A DNA stretch of 49,625 nucleotides from an uncultured Clostridia bacterium (GTDB taxonomy: Bacteria; Bacillota; Clostridia; Oscillospirales; Ruminococcaceae), in contig CAMDZD010000014.1 in assembly GCA_945910815.1 (NCBI GenBank), positions 1-49,625 on the forward strand. Reading direction: 5' to 3'. The notes beneath the pieces were generated by a model that did no database searches, was not told the DNA's origin, and was given only the letters and a program-made list of their open reading frames with translations. Positions within the stretch are counted from its first letter, which is position 1, and the number at the start of each line of letters is the position of its first letter. Below are positions 1 to 7,898 of this stretch, in pieces. The position numbers were made by a program, and so were the translations under genes.

Positions 1-120
1 TCTGTGGATTCTGCATATTCGGCGGAGGTGTCTGCATTCCGTTCGGGAACATCTGTGGATTCTGCATATTCGGCGGAGGTGTCTGCATTCCGTTCGGGAA
101 CATCTGCGGATTCTGCATAT
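1..120. repeat. 51-bp coding tandem repeat
   Basis: Copies at 1-51 and 52-102 are identical in the visible part, followed by a decayed copy from 103. The unit is 17 codons, so gain or loss of a copy keeps the reading frame of the minus-strand zinc-ribbon protein. More copies may lie to the left of the window. Confidence 0.9.
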
Positions 121-712
121 TATTCGGAAAACTCTGAGGATATACCGGCATTGGCATATATACAGGCATACCGTTCATATCATATCCGACAAACTGCGGT
201 ATCATCATTATCTGGGCATACATTGGCATACCGTTCGCATCATATCCGACAAACTGCGTCTGAATCATTGGCTGACCGTATCCGTACATATTCTGCATAT
301 ATGGATTCATTCCCTGAGGATACATCATATTATTATTTCCCTGCTGAGGAAACATACTGGAATTAGGCATCTGCTGTTCGGGCGGTGACGGTGGATTTTC
401 CGCCTGTTCGGGTAGCTTTACCCTTTCGGAATCAAGCTGAGGAATATACGGTTCATCATCGAAATCATCATATGACTGATTAAGTTCTTCTGATGAAACA
501 AACATTGAGGCAGTCTGAGGTGTTCTGTCATTTATTTTGAAAGTTCCCTGACCTATTTTAAAATTTTCATTGTTTTCTTCGTTATGGTATCCCCCGAAAT
601 CGACCTGTTCAATATTGACTTCATCGGGATTCATCAGATTAGTACCGCATTTAACGCAGAATTTTCTGTTTGAAGTAATTTCGTTTTCTGTTCCGCAGTT
701 GGGACACTTCAT
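1..712 (-). CDS. Zinc-ribbon protein with Pro/Gln/Met-rich tandem repeats (3' end outside window)
   Basis: I read this frame on the minus strand; it stays open from an ATG at 712 to the left edge (237 codons plus one base), so the C-terminus is missing. The protein opens MKCPNCGTENE and has a second CVKCG pair, a CxxC-x(n)-CxxC zinc ribbon in the first 25 or so residues. An acidic low-complexity stretch follows, then a Met/Pro/Gln/Asn-rich region. That region holds two FVGYD(A/M)NGMP(M/V)Y units and, at the edge, exact copies of the 17-residue unit NMQNPQMFPNGMQTPPP. Clostridial proteins with an N-terminal zinc ribbon and a proline-rich spacer often continue into membrane segments or a C-terminal domain; whether this one does cannot be seen. 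The start is set by GGAGTGATAATT just upstream and by a promoter at 781-809. Function unknown. Confidence 0.85.
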   Translation of the reverse strand, partial: MKCPNCGTENEITSNRKFCVKCGTNLMNPDEVNIEQVDFGGYHNEENNENFKIGQGTFKINDRTPQTASMFVSSEELNQSYDDFDDEPYIPQLDSERVKLPEQAENPPSPPEQQMPNSSMFPQQGNNNMMYPQGMNPYMQNMYGYGQPMIQTQFVGYDANGMPMYAQIMMIPQFVGYDMNGMPVYMPMPVYPQSFPNNMQNPQMFPNGMQTPPPNMQNPQMFPNGMQTPPPNMQNPQ

Positions 713-780
713 AATTATCACTCCGGTTCTTATTGCATTTTCAAATAACAAAATACTTGTTTTCAAATCGTTCACATGTA

Positions 781-809
781 ATTATATCACTTTCCGGATT
801 AAATATCAA
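781..809 (-). promoter_or_regulatory. Promoter of the zinc-ribbon gene
   Basis: On the minus strand TTGATA (804-809), a 17-nt spacer and TATAAT (781-786), with TGA just before the -10 (extended -10). It lies about 70 nt upstream of the ATG at 712. Confidence 0.75.
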
Positions 810-890
810 GTGTTTAAGAAAAAATTGTGAAAAACAACACTAAAACCAAAAAATTATTGTATACAATTCACAAAGTAATATTTACCCCTG

Positions 891-919
891 TTCCTTTTTT
901 TCGGAATGTGTGCTATAAT
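891..919 (+). promoter_or_regulatory. Promoter of the vanY-like gene
   Basis: TATAAT at 914-919 preceded by TGC (extended -10). The -35 (TTCCTT, 891-896, 17-nt spacer) is poor. It sits about 50 nt upstream of the ATG at 972, which makes the longer reading frame from 906 implausible because its start would overlap the -10. Confidence 0.6.
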
Positions 920-971
920 AATAGCTGAAAAAAATTTATTATGTGTAATTCACAGAAAGGAAGTTTTTCAT

Positions 972-2051
972 ATGGCTAAAAAGACAAAAAACAAAAGCAA
1001 AAGCATAAGACAAACACGCATTGTTACTGAAATCTGTATTGCTACGGTGGCAATAGTTTCAGCAGTTTATGTGCTGAAAGTTACCTATGACCATACCGAA
1101 GCCGTTCCGGCATCGCCTTTTATAGAAATATCTGCTCCGGAGGATACAACAGAACCTGTTCCGGAAGGCCCCGACAAAATTATTTATGAAAGTGTTGAAT
1201 ACCCTACTGCAAAGAAATTTGAAGGCGAACTCATTCTTGTAAACAACGACACTGAATACTATGGATTTAATGAGGAACTTGTAAGCGTAACTGCTAAAAT
1301 CAATGAGGAGCAAAGAAAAGGCTTTGCGGGTTCTGATGACAGTGTACAGTTAAGACCTGCTTTCTATAATGCTCTTGCGGATATGCTTGAAAGATTCAGC
1401 ACCGAAAAGCAGATTGATGACGTTGTAATTCTTGACGGATACCGCACAACCGAGGAACAGCAGGCACTCTATGACGCTGACCTTGCCGAAACAGGTCTTG
1501 AAACTTCCGAAAGAGTTGCTAAAGCCGGATTCAGCGAACATCAGACAGGTTATGCCTGCGACCTTACAACCGCCACTACATGGGATTATGACGGTCAGGG
1601 AGATTATGCATGGATTGATGAACACTGCTGGGAATACGGTATAATTTTAAGATACCCCAAGGACAAAACCGCTGTAACACAGATTCAGTATGAACCGTGG
1701 CATTACAGATATGTCGGAATCCCCCATGCTTACTATATGTCACAGAATAATCTCACTCTTGAAGAATATACGGAGCTTTTAAGAACCACATTCCCCTATG
1801 AGTCACAGCACCTCGAAATACAGTATGATGCAGATAATAAATGCGAAGTATATTTCGTAAAATCCGACGACAGCAACGAAAATACATATATCCCCGTACC
1901 GTCCGGAAAAAAATATACAATCTCCGGAAACAATTCAGACGGCTTTATAGTTACCGTATATCTTGAGGGTGACGGTCAGTCTCCTGCACCGACTTCAGCT
2001 CCGACAGAGCCGGAAACATCTGAATCCGAAACAACCAATATTGAAGAATAA
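972..2051 (+). CDS. D-alanyl-D-alanine carboxypeptidase, VanY type (peptidase M15B)
   Basis: Membrane-anchored Zn peptidase that trims the terminal D-Ala of peptidoglycan stem peptides; 359 aa from the ATG at 972. This start follows an AGAAAGGAAG ribosome site; an upstream in-frame start at 906 would fall in the promoter. A Lys/Arg-rich N-terminus precedes one membrane segment (about residues 15-37), then a Pro/Glu linker, then the M15 domain. Family motifs are intact: LDGYRTTEEQQ, SEHQTGYACD (Zn-binding His and Asp, about 187-197) and EPWHYRYVG (third Zn His, about 241-249). The Thr/Ser/Pro/Glu-rich C-terminal tail looks like a wall spacer. It is monocistronic, with its own promoter and a terminator straight after the stop. 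No other van genes lie nearby, so a housekeeping wall-trimming role is more likely than glycopeptide resistance. Confidence 0.9.
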   Translation: MAKKTKNKSKSIRQTRIVTEICIATVAIVSAVYVLKVTYDHTEAVPASPFIEISAPEDTTEPVPEGPDKIIYESVEYPTAKKFEGELILVNNDTEYYGFNEELVSVTAKINEEQRKGFAGSDDSVQLRPAFYNALADMLERFSTEKQIDDVVILDGYRTTEEQQALYDADLAETGLETSERVAKAGFSEHQTGYACDLTTATTWDYDGQGDYAWIDEHCWEYGIILRYPKDKTAVTQIQYEPWHYRYVGIPHAYYMSQNNLTLEEYTELLRTTFPYESQHLEIQYDADNKCEVYFVKSDDSNENTYIPVPSGKKYTISGNNSDGFIVTVYLEGDGQSPAPTSAPTEPETSESETTNIEE

Positions 2052-2054
2052 TTA

Positions 2055-2093
2055 CAAAAATTCCCTTGCCTCTTATGACAAGGGATTTTTTTT
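2055..2093. terminator. Bidirectional terminator between convergent genes
   Basis: Perfect 7-bp stem TCCCTTG (2062-2068) and CAAGGGA (2079-2085) followed by eight T on the plus strand. Five A precede the stem, giving a weaker T-run for the minus-strand gene ending at 2092. Confidence 0.85.
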
Positions 2094-2466
2094 ACTTTTG
2101 TCGCTTTTTATTTTTTCTGACATATGGTTCAAGTTTCGGATATTTTCTGCAATGCTCGTCAATTTTTTCGTGGTCAAAACGGTCAATTTTCGGGTTTATG
2201 TAATCCCACGGACAGTATTTCCAGCATGTTTTTGATTTGCGTGAAGTTTCCTGGTCAAATGAGATGAATGTCTGGCAGTGTCTGTAATCATCGTAATGTA
2301 TATACCAGTAGGAATTGCCATAGTGTTCCTCTATCATTCTGCCGTATTCGTCATAGACCTCCCACCAGTAATTTTCCCATATTATGTTGAGGTATCTTTT
2401 TCGCATATCTTCGGTGAAGTAACAGGGCAGATTATAAAGTTCTTCCCAGCTTTCAATTTCAGCCAT
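2092..2466 (-). CDS. Hypothetical aromatic/acidic small protein
   Basis: 124 aa from MAEIESWEEL. I chose 2466 rather than the ATG 15 nt upstream because that upstream ATG is part of the ribosome site itself (GGAGG, 7 nt before 2466). No signal peptide or membrane segment. The protein is unusually rich in Trp, Tyr, Glu and Asp in the middle and Lys/Arg at the end, with three Cys in the second half. I do not recognise the family. It is the last gene of the pfl operon, 58 nt after pflA and separated from it by a strong hairpin (2501-2519), so its expression may be only partly coupled to the operon. Confidence 0.7.
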   Translation of the reverse strand: MAEIESWEELYNLPCYFTEDMRKRYLNIIWENYWWEVYDEYGRMIEEHYGNSYWYIHYDDYRHCQTFISFDQETSRKSKTCWKYCPWDYINPKIDRFDHEKIDEHCRKYPKLEPYVRKNKKRQK

Positions 2467-2500
2467 AATTAAAACCTCCAAAACTTTTTTTGACCGTTAC

Positions 2501-2519
2501 GGGCGGACGGTGTCCGCCC
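2501..2519. other. Strong hairpin downstream of pflA
   Basis: Perfect inverted repeat GGGCGGAC-GGT-GTCCGCCC with no T-run on the minus strand. More likely an mRNA 3'-end stabiliser or processing site than an intrinsic terminator. Confidence 0.5.
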
Positions 2520-2524
2520 TGAAA

Positions 2525-3277
2525 TTATTTATCGGCACTGTCTCTGCGGTGCTTGTTTCTTATTCCCTCAATAATTATGTCACGTGCTTCAACTGCTTTT
2601 TCCTTTGAAAGCGGTTCAACATCTTTAAGGGGATAATCTATGCCGAGATTTTCATATTTTACTTTTCCCATATCATGATACGGCAGAACGTCAAGAGCTG
2701 TAATATTATTCAAACCGGCAAGAAATTCTCCGAGCTTAAGGAGATATTCTCTTTTATCGGTAATACCCGGCACTACTACATGGCGAATCCAGAGTTCCTT
2801 TTTATTCTCATGCAGATAGCGTGCAAAGTCAAGAATATTTTTATTGCTCCTGCCGGTAAGCTTTTTATGCTCCTCATCATCGATATGCTTTATATCAAGC
2901 ATAATCAGGTCAGTATATTTCATAAGCTCATCGACTTTTGATGTATCATCTCTGTTGAAAGTTGCTCCGGAAGTATCAACGCATGTGTGAATACCCTTTG
3001 CTTTGGCTTTTCTGAAAAGCTCCGTAAGAAAATCAATCTGTGCCATAGGTTCACCGCCGGTAACGGTAATACCGCCGTTTTTAAAAAATTCCCTGCAGTT
3101 GTCATACTGTTTAAGAATTTCATCAGCAGTCATGGGATTATCTTTCTTGAAATCCCATGTATCAGGATTATGACAGTAAAGGCATCTCATAGGACAGCCC
3201 TGCACAAATACAACAAATCTTATACCGGGACCGTCAACAGTTCCGCAACTTTCGATTGAATGTATATATCCGTTCAT
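2525..3277 (-). CDS. pflA: Pyruvate formate-lyase activating enzyme
   Basis: Radical SAM enzyme that abstracts hydrogen from the active-site glycine of PFL, producing the glycyl radical; cytosolic, anaerobic. 250 aa, the usual length. The [4Fe-4S] motif CPMRCLYC uses Cys28, Cys32 and Cys35, and is followed by HNPDTW, typical of PFL activases. GGITVTGGEPMAQ is the SAM-binding GGEP region. The start is set by AAGAAGGTGA in the end of focA; the stop of focA and this ATG are one base apart, so translation is coupled. Here its substrate would be the separate 81-aa glycyl-radical subunit encoded at 4014-4259 rather than a PFL with the domain built in. Confidence 0.95.
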   Translation of the reverse strand: MNGYIHSIESCGTVDGPGIRFVVFVQGCPMRCLYCHNPDTWDFKKDNPMTADEILKQYDNCREFFKNGGITVTGGEPMAQIDFLTELFRKAKAKGIHTCVDTSGATFNRDDTSKVDELMKYTDLIMLDIKHIDDEEHKKLTGRSNKNILDFARYLHENKKELWIRHVVVPGITDKREYLLKLGEFLAGLNNITALDVLPYHDMGKVKYENLGIDYPLKDVEPLSKEKAVEARDIIIEGIRNKHRRDSADK

Positions 3278-3278
3278 T

Positions 3279-3935
3279 TTATTTCACCTTCTTCTGATTA
3301 TTCAATGCTCCGAGTTTTCGTATAAAAGGGAGTGTCATTCCGCCGACGGAGTTTCCGAGAATAACAAGTACAAAATAAATTACAGCACTGGATTTATAAT
3401 TTCCTGACACAAAAAGATAGAACATATCCGCAATACAGTGATTGAATCCCGAAATAATAAATACCATTATTGCAAGCAGAGTTCCCGCAAGAATTGCCGT
3501 ATCTGAATTTGTCTTTTTATTGATTGACGCATTTTCAACTGCAATATACATAAGCATACCGCAGAAAACTGCAAGTATGAACGCACTCGCCGGAGTATCT
3601 GCAAGCTTGCCCTCCATAATAGTATACGCTTTTTCGGAAATTTTATCTCCGAACCTTGTAAGATTTACAAGCAGTGCTGTTACAGCAGTTCCTATACAGT
3701 TTCCCACTAATATAAGCAATACTTCCGGTATGTATTTTACGCCTTTATCCGCAATATATCCGACTTTTCCCGTAAAGAGATAAAATCCGAACTGTATTAT
3801 AGTATATAATCCGAGTCCGAAAAGCATAGCTCCGAGGTACTTGTTATCACACGAAAGATATACAACTCCGCCCATTGAAATAAGCATACCCGACGCAAAC
3901 GAATATGCAAGATATGATATTAAAAAATTTTTCAA
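3279..3935 (-). CDS. focA: Formate/nitrite transporter family channel
   Basis: Pentameric membrane channel of the FNT family, here most likely exporting formate made by PFL. 218 aa with six predicted membrane segments. The central His motif is present as GFNHCIADMF. It is shorter than E. coli FocA (about 285 aa), and the first half has LFTGKVGY where FocA proper has LFTS. Related FNT members carry hydrosulfide or nitrite, so the substrate rests on context: it sits between the glycyl-radical subunit and pflA. A GC-rich hairpin (3965-3986) upstream may reduce read-through into this gene. Confidence 0.8.
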   Translation of the reverse strand: MKNFLISYLAYSFASGMLISMGGVVYLSCDNKYLGAMLFGLGLYTIIQFGFYLFTGKVGYIADKGVKYIPEVLLILVGNCIGTAVTALLVNLTRFGDKISEKAYTIMEGKLADTPASAFILAVFCGMLMYIAVENASINKKTNSDTAILAGTLLAIMVFIISGFNHCIADMFYLFVSGNYKSSAVIYFVLVILGNSVGGMTLPFIRKLGALNNQKKVK

Positions 3936-3964
3936 AAATTATCAACCCTCCGGATAAAATTCAA

Positions 3965-3986
3965 GGGAGACTCCGGAGAGTCTCCC
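3965..3986 (-). terminator. Attenuating hairpin between PFL subunits and focA
   Basis: Minus strand GGGAGACTC-TCCG-GAGTCTCCC, a perfect 9-bp stem followed by TTGAATTTT. The weak T-run suggests partial termination or mRNA protection, which would favour the catalytic subunits over focA-pflA. Confidence 0.5.
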
Positions 3987-4013
3987 CCTTATTCAGAAAT
4001 TAAAAAATTCAGA

Positions 4014-4259
4014 TTAAAGGCTTGCGTGGAATGTTCTTGAAATTACGTCGTCCTGCTGTTCCTTAGTGAGCTTGATGAAGTTTACGGCATAGCCGGAAAC
4101 TCTTACAGTAAGCTGAGGATAGTTTTCAGGGTGTTTCTGAGCGTCAAGAAGTGTATCTCTTGTGAAAACATTTACATTGAGGTGATGACCACCTTTTTCT
4201 ACATAGCCGTCGAGCATACCAACGAGGTTTTCAACCTGTTTCTGATTAACATTAGCCAT
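4014..4259 (-). CDS. Stand-alone glycyl-radical domain of pyruvate formate-lyase (GrcA/YfiD-like)
   Basis: 81 aa matching the C-terminal end of a full-length [16 protein letters not shown], then [12 protein letters not shown] with the radical glycine at Gly56, and the terminal [14 protein letters not shown]. The main PFL gene of this operon (4523-6622) stops before this domain, so this small protein must supply the radical. E. coli GrcA can replace the C-terminal segment of oxygen-cleaved PFL; here the split is the normal gene arrangement. A strong ribosome site (AAGGAGGA) 8 nt before the ATG suggests high expression. About ten extra residues at the N-terminus ([10 protein letters not shown]) take the place of the linker. 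Confidence 0.93.
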   Translation of the reverse strand: MANVNQKQVENLVGMLDGYVEKGGHHLNVNVFTRDTLLDAQKHPENYPQLTVRVSGYAVNFIKLTKEQQDDVISRTFHASL

Positions 4260-4289
4260 TGTTAAGTCCTCCTTAATATAATTTATAAA

Positions 4290-4508
4290 TCAGTCGTCTG
4301 CAAGTTCTTCAAGGAGTTCAGTAGGCTGACAGCAGGCTCCCTTTATACCGCAGTCTGTGGTATTGAAGGTCTTAACCTTGATTCCGTCAACTTTATATTC
4401 TCCGTTTTCAGAAGTCTTGACATTGACTGTATTGTTGCCCTGCCCCATGAGCTTGTCAATCATATCGGCAAGCTCTGCGGAACGGTTTTTTTCGTTATTT
4501 TTATCCAT
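4290..4508 (-). CDS. 72-aa Cys-containing protein inside the split pfl operon
   Basis: I do not recognise the family. It lies exactly between the PFL core and the glycyl-radical subunit (14 and 30 nt gaps) with its own ribosome site. Residues 13-30 align without gaps to residues 12-29 of the radical subunit: shared Leu, Met, Asp, Gly, Asn and Val, plus I/L and V/L. The second half differs: no RVSGYA motif, and instead three Cys (53, 59, 60) in CGIKGACCQP, followed by an acidic end. It could be a paralogous docking or dimer-interface piece, a chaperone for the radical subunit, or a protective Cys-rich factor. The gene reality is well supported by position and spacing; the role is inference. 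Confidence 0.75.
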   Translation of the reverse strand: MDKNNEKNRSAELADMIDKLMGQGNNTVNVKTSENGEYKVDGIKVKTFNTTDCGIKGACCQPTELLEELADD

Positions 4509-4522
4509 AGATAATACGCCTC

Positions 4523-6622
4523 TTACTTGATTGAATCAATATCGAGGTCGCCCATGAATACCTTGGCATCTTTTCCGAGAGCGTCAGGAATGATTGAGAA
4601 TGTATTTGAAATACCGTCCTGAGCATCTGTGAAAGGAAGCTTTGCAACTGATGAAAGTGAAGCTACTGCACCGTGGGTATCACGTCCGTGCATCGGGTTA
4701 GCACCAGGAGCAAGCGGTACACCGAGCTTACGTCCGTCAGGTGTAGAACCTGTATTCTTTCCGTATACAACGTTTGAAGTAATTGTGAGAATTGATGTTG
4801 TAGGAACACCGTTTCTGTAACAATGCTGCTGACGAACCTTGTTCATGAACTTTTCAAGAACTTCAACGGCAATATCGTCAACTCTGTCGTCGTTGTTACC
4901 ATATTTCGGGAAGTCGCCTTCGATTTCGTAATCAACAGCAACATTCTTTGCAACACCGGTAACTTCGCCCTTCTTGTTCTTGATTTCGATGTCCTTGCGG
5001 ATAACCTTAACCTTAGCATACTTGATAGCGGAGAGTGAGTCTGCAACTACTGAAAGACCTGCAACACCTGTTGCGAAATATCTCTTTACTTCTCTGTCGT
5101 GAAGAGCCATCTGGAGGCTTTCATAGCAGTACTTGTCGTGCATATAGTGAATGCAGTTAAGAGTATCAACATAGAGACCTGCAAGCCAGGTCATCATATC
5201 GTCATACTTTTCAATAACTTCCTTGTAGTCGAGGTATTCGCCTTCAAAAGGACGGTACTTAGGGCCTACCTGAACACCTGTCTTTTCATCTACACCGCCG
5301 TTGATAGCGTAAAGGAGACATTTAGCGAGGTTAGCTCTTGCACCGAAGAACTGCATTTCCTTGCCGACTCTCATTGAAGATACACAGCAAGCAATAGCAT
5401 AGTCATCGCCATGAGTTACACGCATAAGGTCATCATTCTCATACTGGATTGAAGAAGTCTTGATAGAGATAGAAGCAGCATATTCCTTGAATCCCTGAGG
5501 AAGTCTTGTTGACCAGAGAACAGTCATATTCGGTTCAGGAGATGTGCCGAGATTTTCGAGTGTGTGGAGGTAACGGAAGCTGTTCTTAGTAACCATATGT
5601 CTGCCGTCAACGCCTACACCGCCGATAGATTCTGTTACCCACTGCGGGTCACCTGAGAAGAGTGAATTGTATTCAGGAGTTCTTGCGAAACGTACAAGAC
5701 GGAGTTTCATGATGAAGTGGTCAATAAGTTCCTGAGCCTGTTCTTCAGTGAGGATTCCTCTCTCGATATCACGTGTAAAGTAGATGTCAAGGAATGTTGA
5801 AGTACGTCCGATAGACATTGCAGCACCGTTCTGGTCTTTAACAGCACCAAGGTAACCGAAGTAAAGAGCCTGAACAGCTTCTTTGGCAGTTGTAGCAGGC
5901 TTTGAAATATCGCAGCCATAGATTTCAGCCATTTTCTTGAGGTTTTCAAGAGCACGGAGCTGGTCAGCGATTTCTTCTCTTGCACGGATTTTTTCTTCAG
6001 TCATAGGACGTGTATAGAAATCCTTCTGAGCCTTTTTGTCCTGAATAAGTCTGTCAACGCCATAGAGGGCAACACGTCTGTAATCGCCTATAATTCTTCC
6101 TCTGCCGTAAGCGTCCGGAAGACCTGTAAGAATCTTGTTACTTCTTGCAGCACGCATTTCGGGAGTATAAACATCGAAAACGCCCTGATTGTGAGTTTTG
6201 CGGTATTCTGTAAAGATATGTTTGATTTCGTCATCAACTTCATAGCCGTTGTCAGAGCAAGCCTTAACAGCCATATTAAGACCGCCGTAAGGCATTAAAG
6301 CTCTCTTGAAAGGCTTGTCTGTCTGGAGTCCGACAATCTGTTCAAGGTCTTTTTCGATATAGCCTGCACCATGTGAAACGAGTGAGGAAACAACCTTAGT
6401 ATCCATATCGAGGACACCGCCGGCTTCTCTTTCCTGTTTCATAAGGTCAAGAACCTTATTCCAGAGTGTCTTTGTAGCATCGGTAGGTTCAGCGAGGAAA
6501 GATGCATCGCCGTCATAGGGTGTATAGTTTTTCTGGATAAAATCACGTACATCGATATTGTCAACCCAGTGACCGGGGGTGAAACCGTTCCAAGCTTCTA
6601 CCTTTGAAAAATCAATCTTCAT
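4523..6622 (-). CDS. pflB: Pyruvate formate-lyase core subunit lacking the glycyl-radical domain
   Basis: Converts pyruvate and CoA to acetyl-CoA and formate. 699 aa, about 60 shorter than E. coli PflB (760). The catalytic Cys pair is present in ACCVSSM (Cys412-Cys413). The sequence follows PFL through [16 protein letters not shown] and then ends [10 protein letters not shown], exactly where the linker to the glycyl-radical domain would begin. The radical domain is the separate gene at 4014-4259. No frameshift can explain this: a second gene lies between, and each has its own ribosome site. AAGGAG lies 12 nt before the ATG at 6622. First gene of the operon, behind a strong promoter at 6702-6729. 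Confidence 0.95.
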   Translation of the reverse strand: MKIDFSKVEAWNGFTPGHWVDNIDVRDFIQKNYTPYDGDASFLAEPTDATKTLWNKVLDLMKQEREAGGVLDMDTKVVSSLVSHGAGYIEKDLEQIVGLQTDKPFKRALMPYGGLNMAVKACSDNGYEVDDEIKHIFTEYRKTHNQGVFDVYTPEMRAARSNKILTGLPDAYGRGRIIGDYRRVALYGVDRLIQDKKAQKDFYTRPMTEEKIRAREEIADQLRALENLKKMAEIYGCDISKPATTAKEAVQALYFGYLGAVKDQNGAAMSIGRTSTFLDIYFTRDIERGILTEEQAQELIDHFIMKLRLVRFARTPEYNSLFSGDPQWVTESIGGVGVDGRHMVTKNSFRYLHTLENLGTSPEPNMTVLWSTRLPQGFKEYAASISIKTSSIQYENDDLMRVTHGDDYAIACCVSSMRVGKEMQFFGARANLAKCLLYAINGGVDEKTGVQVGPKYRPFEGEYLDYKEVIEKYDDMMTWLAGLYVDTLNCIHYMHDKYCYESLQMALHDREVKRYFATGVAGLSVVADSLSAIKYAKVKVIRKDIEIKNKKGEVTGVAKNVAVDYEIEGDFPKYGNNDDRVDDIAVEVLEKFMNKVRQQHCYRNGVPTTSILTITSNVVYGKNTGSTPDGRKLGVPLAPGANPMHGRDTHGAVASLSSVAKLPFTDAQDGISNTFSIIPDALGKDAKVFMGDLDIDSIK

Positions 6623-6701
6623 AGTTGAAAAAATCTCCTTATATTATAAATTAACCTGAAAAGCATCTGAATAAATCAGACAATTTTCTTTCCACCTATA
6701 T

Positions 6702-6729
6702 ATTATCATAAAAGCACCCCATTTGTCAA
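6702..6729 (-). promoter_or_regulatory. Promoter of the pfl operon
   Basis: Minus strand TTGACA (6724-6729), 16-nt spacer, GATAAT (6702-6707), about 80 nt upstream of the pflB start. Confidence 0.75.
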
Positions 6730-6779
6730 TATCAATTATATAGACAATTAGCATAGTAGATATATCAAAAGTGATATAT
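6723..6779. promoter_or_regulatory. Operator-like dyads upstream of pfl; rest of the 6623-6949 gap is AT-rich
   Basis: Two inverted repeats. TTGTC (6723-6727) with GACAA (6743-6747) covers the -35 box. ATATATCA-AAAG-TGATATAT (6760-6779) is a perfect 8-bp dyad centred about 75 bp before the likely start of transcription, a position that suits an activator. The remainder of this 327-bp gap shows no gene or RNA that I can recognise. The regulator is unknown; a redox or carbon-status factor is plausible for pfl. Confidence 0.45.
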
Positions 6780-6949
6780 TGTGCAAATTACGTTAAGAAA
6801 CGACTTAAAAATTCAACAAAACTATTATATTTTTGTAGTATCTGCCGGATTTTAAAGATAAAAACGCATATTTTTCTGAAAAAATCACAAATTTTACCGT
6901 TATTTTTCACAAATTTTACTTCGATTTTTTAGTAATTTACACATATTAT

Positions 6950-7864
6950 TCAGTTAAAATTGAGTTTCTGAAAAATATTCATAATTTCATCTTTCATTGC
7001 AAGCGTTTTTGAAAAAGCCGTGGCACTTCCGGCAGAAATTCCGAAACGAAAAGCCTCGGAAAAACTTCCTGATTTCATATATCCATGTATAAATCCGCCG
7101 AGCATTGAATCCCCTGCACCTACTGAATTCTGTACTTTTCCTGACGGTGCGGGACTGCTGAACGTTTCACCGTTACTGCATACAAGTACAGCACCCTCTC
7201 CGGCAAGCGATACAAGAACATTCAAAGCACCCATTTTCTGAATTTTCTTTGCGTATTCAAGAGCCTTTTCACGTGAATCAATTTTTACTCCGAAAATTTC
7301 GCCGAGTTCAAAATTATTAGGCTTTATAAGAAATGGTTTAAGCTCAAGAGACTTAACAAGCAAATCCCCCGAGGCATCTATAACAGTATTAACTCCGCAT
7401 TTCTGAACCCTTTCCGCAATGCTTACATAAATATCCGAGGGCAGTGATTTCGGAACACTTCCTGCAAGCACGAGAAAATCTCCGTTTTTCAGGTCATCAA
7501 GCCTGTTATACATTCTTTCAAGGCTTTCTGTATCAATATTACAGCCCATACCGTTTATTTCCGTTTCAGCGGAATCAGCATTAAGCTTTATATTTATTCT
7601 TGTTGTACCGTCCGGAACGTATATAAAATCATTATTGACTTCCATATTGTCAAGCATCTGCAAAAGCATTCTGCCCGTAAATCCTCCGCAAAAGCCGAGT
7701 GCTGTTGTTTCAGTTCCGAGACGGCTGAGAATAACTGATACATTTATACCCTTTCCGCCTGCCGTGATATTTTCGTAAGAAGTTCTGTTTACTTCTCCCA
7801 CCCTGTAATTTTCAACTCCGACTGCATAATCTACTGCCGGATTAAGTGTAACTGTATAAACCAT
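6950..7864 (-). CDS. fruK: 1-phosphofructokinase / tagatose-6-phosphate kinase family (PfkB)
   Basis: 304-aa sugar-phosphate kinase of the PfkB (ribokinase-like) family, cytosolic. N-terminal VYTVTLNPAVDY and TAGGKGINVS are the FruK/LacC hallmarks; the C-terminal NSVGAGDSMLGGF holds the catalytic Asp and anion hole. Length fits 1-phosphofructokinase (about 305-310). The usual neighbours, a DeoR-type repressor and a fructose PTS, are absent from the window, so the substrate (fructose-1-phosphate or tagatose-6-phosphate) is not settled. AGGAGG precedes the ATG. It is 34 nt downstream of the AI-2E/PerM gene on the same strand and is probably co-transcribed with it. Confidence 0.85.
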   Translation of the reverse strand: MVYTVTLNPAVDYAVGVENYRVGEVNRTSYENITAGGKGINVSVILSRLGTETTALGFCGGFTGRMLLQMLDNMEVNNDFIYVPDGTTRINIKLNADSAETEINGMGCNIDTESLERMYNRLDDLKNGDFLVLAGSVPKSLPSDIYVSIAERVQKCGVNTVIDASGDLLVKSLELKPFLIKPNNFELGEIFGVKIDSREKALEYAKKIQKMGALNVLVSLAGEGAVLVCSNGETFSSPAPSGKVQNSVGAGDSMLGGFIHGYMKSGSFSEAFRFGISAGSATAFSKTLAMKDEIMNIFQKLNFN

Positions 7865-7898
7865 ATATCAAAAACCTCCTGATAATTTACTTACTTAA

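Noticed and set aside
1..120. CRISPR array
   Set aside because: The units are directly adjacent 51-bp copies without spacers and they encode a protein repeat in frame.
4..366. Plus-strand 120-aa Ser/Tyr-rich open frame at the left edge
   Set aside because: It is antisense to the repeat region of the minus-strand zinc-ribbon gene, whose frame is open from 712 to the edge and has a promoter, a ribosome site and a recognisable domain. The plus frame has none of these.
906..971. Upstream start for the vanY-like gene
   Set aside because: It would begin just ahead of the TATAAT box and adds 22 residues with no ribosome site; the ATG at 972 has a good one.
972..2051. Vancomycin resistance locus
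   Set aside because: A VanY-type enzyme alone is common in wall metabolism; no ligase, dehydrogenase or VanRS pair is present in the window.
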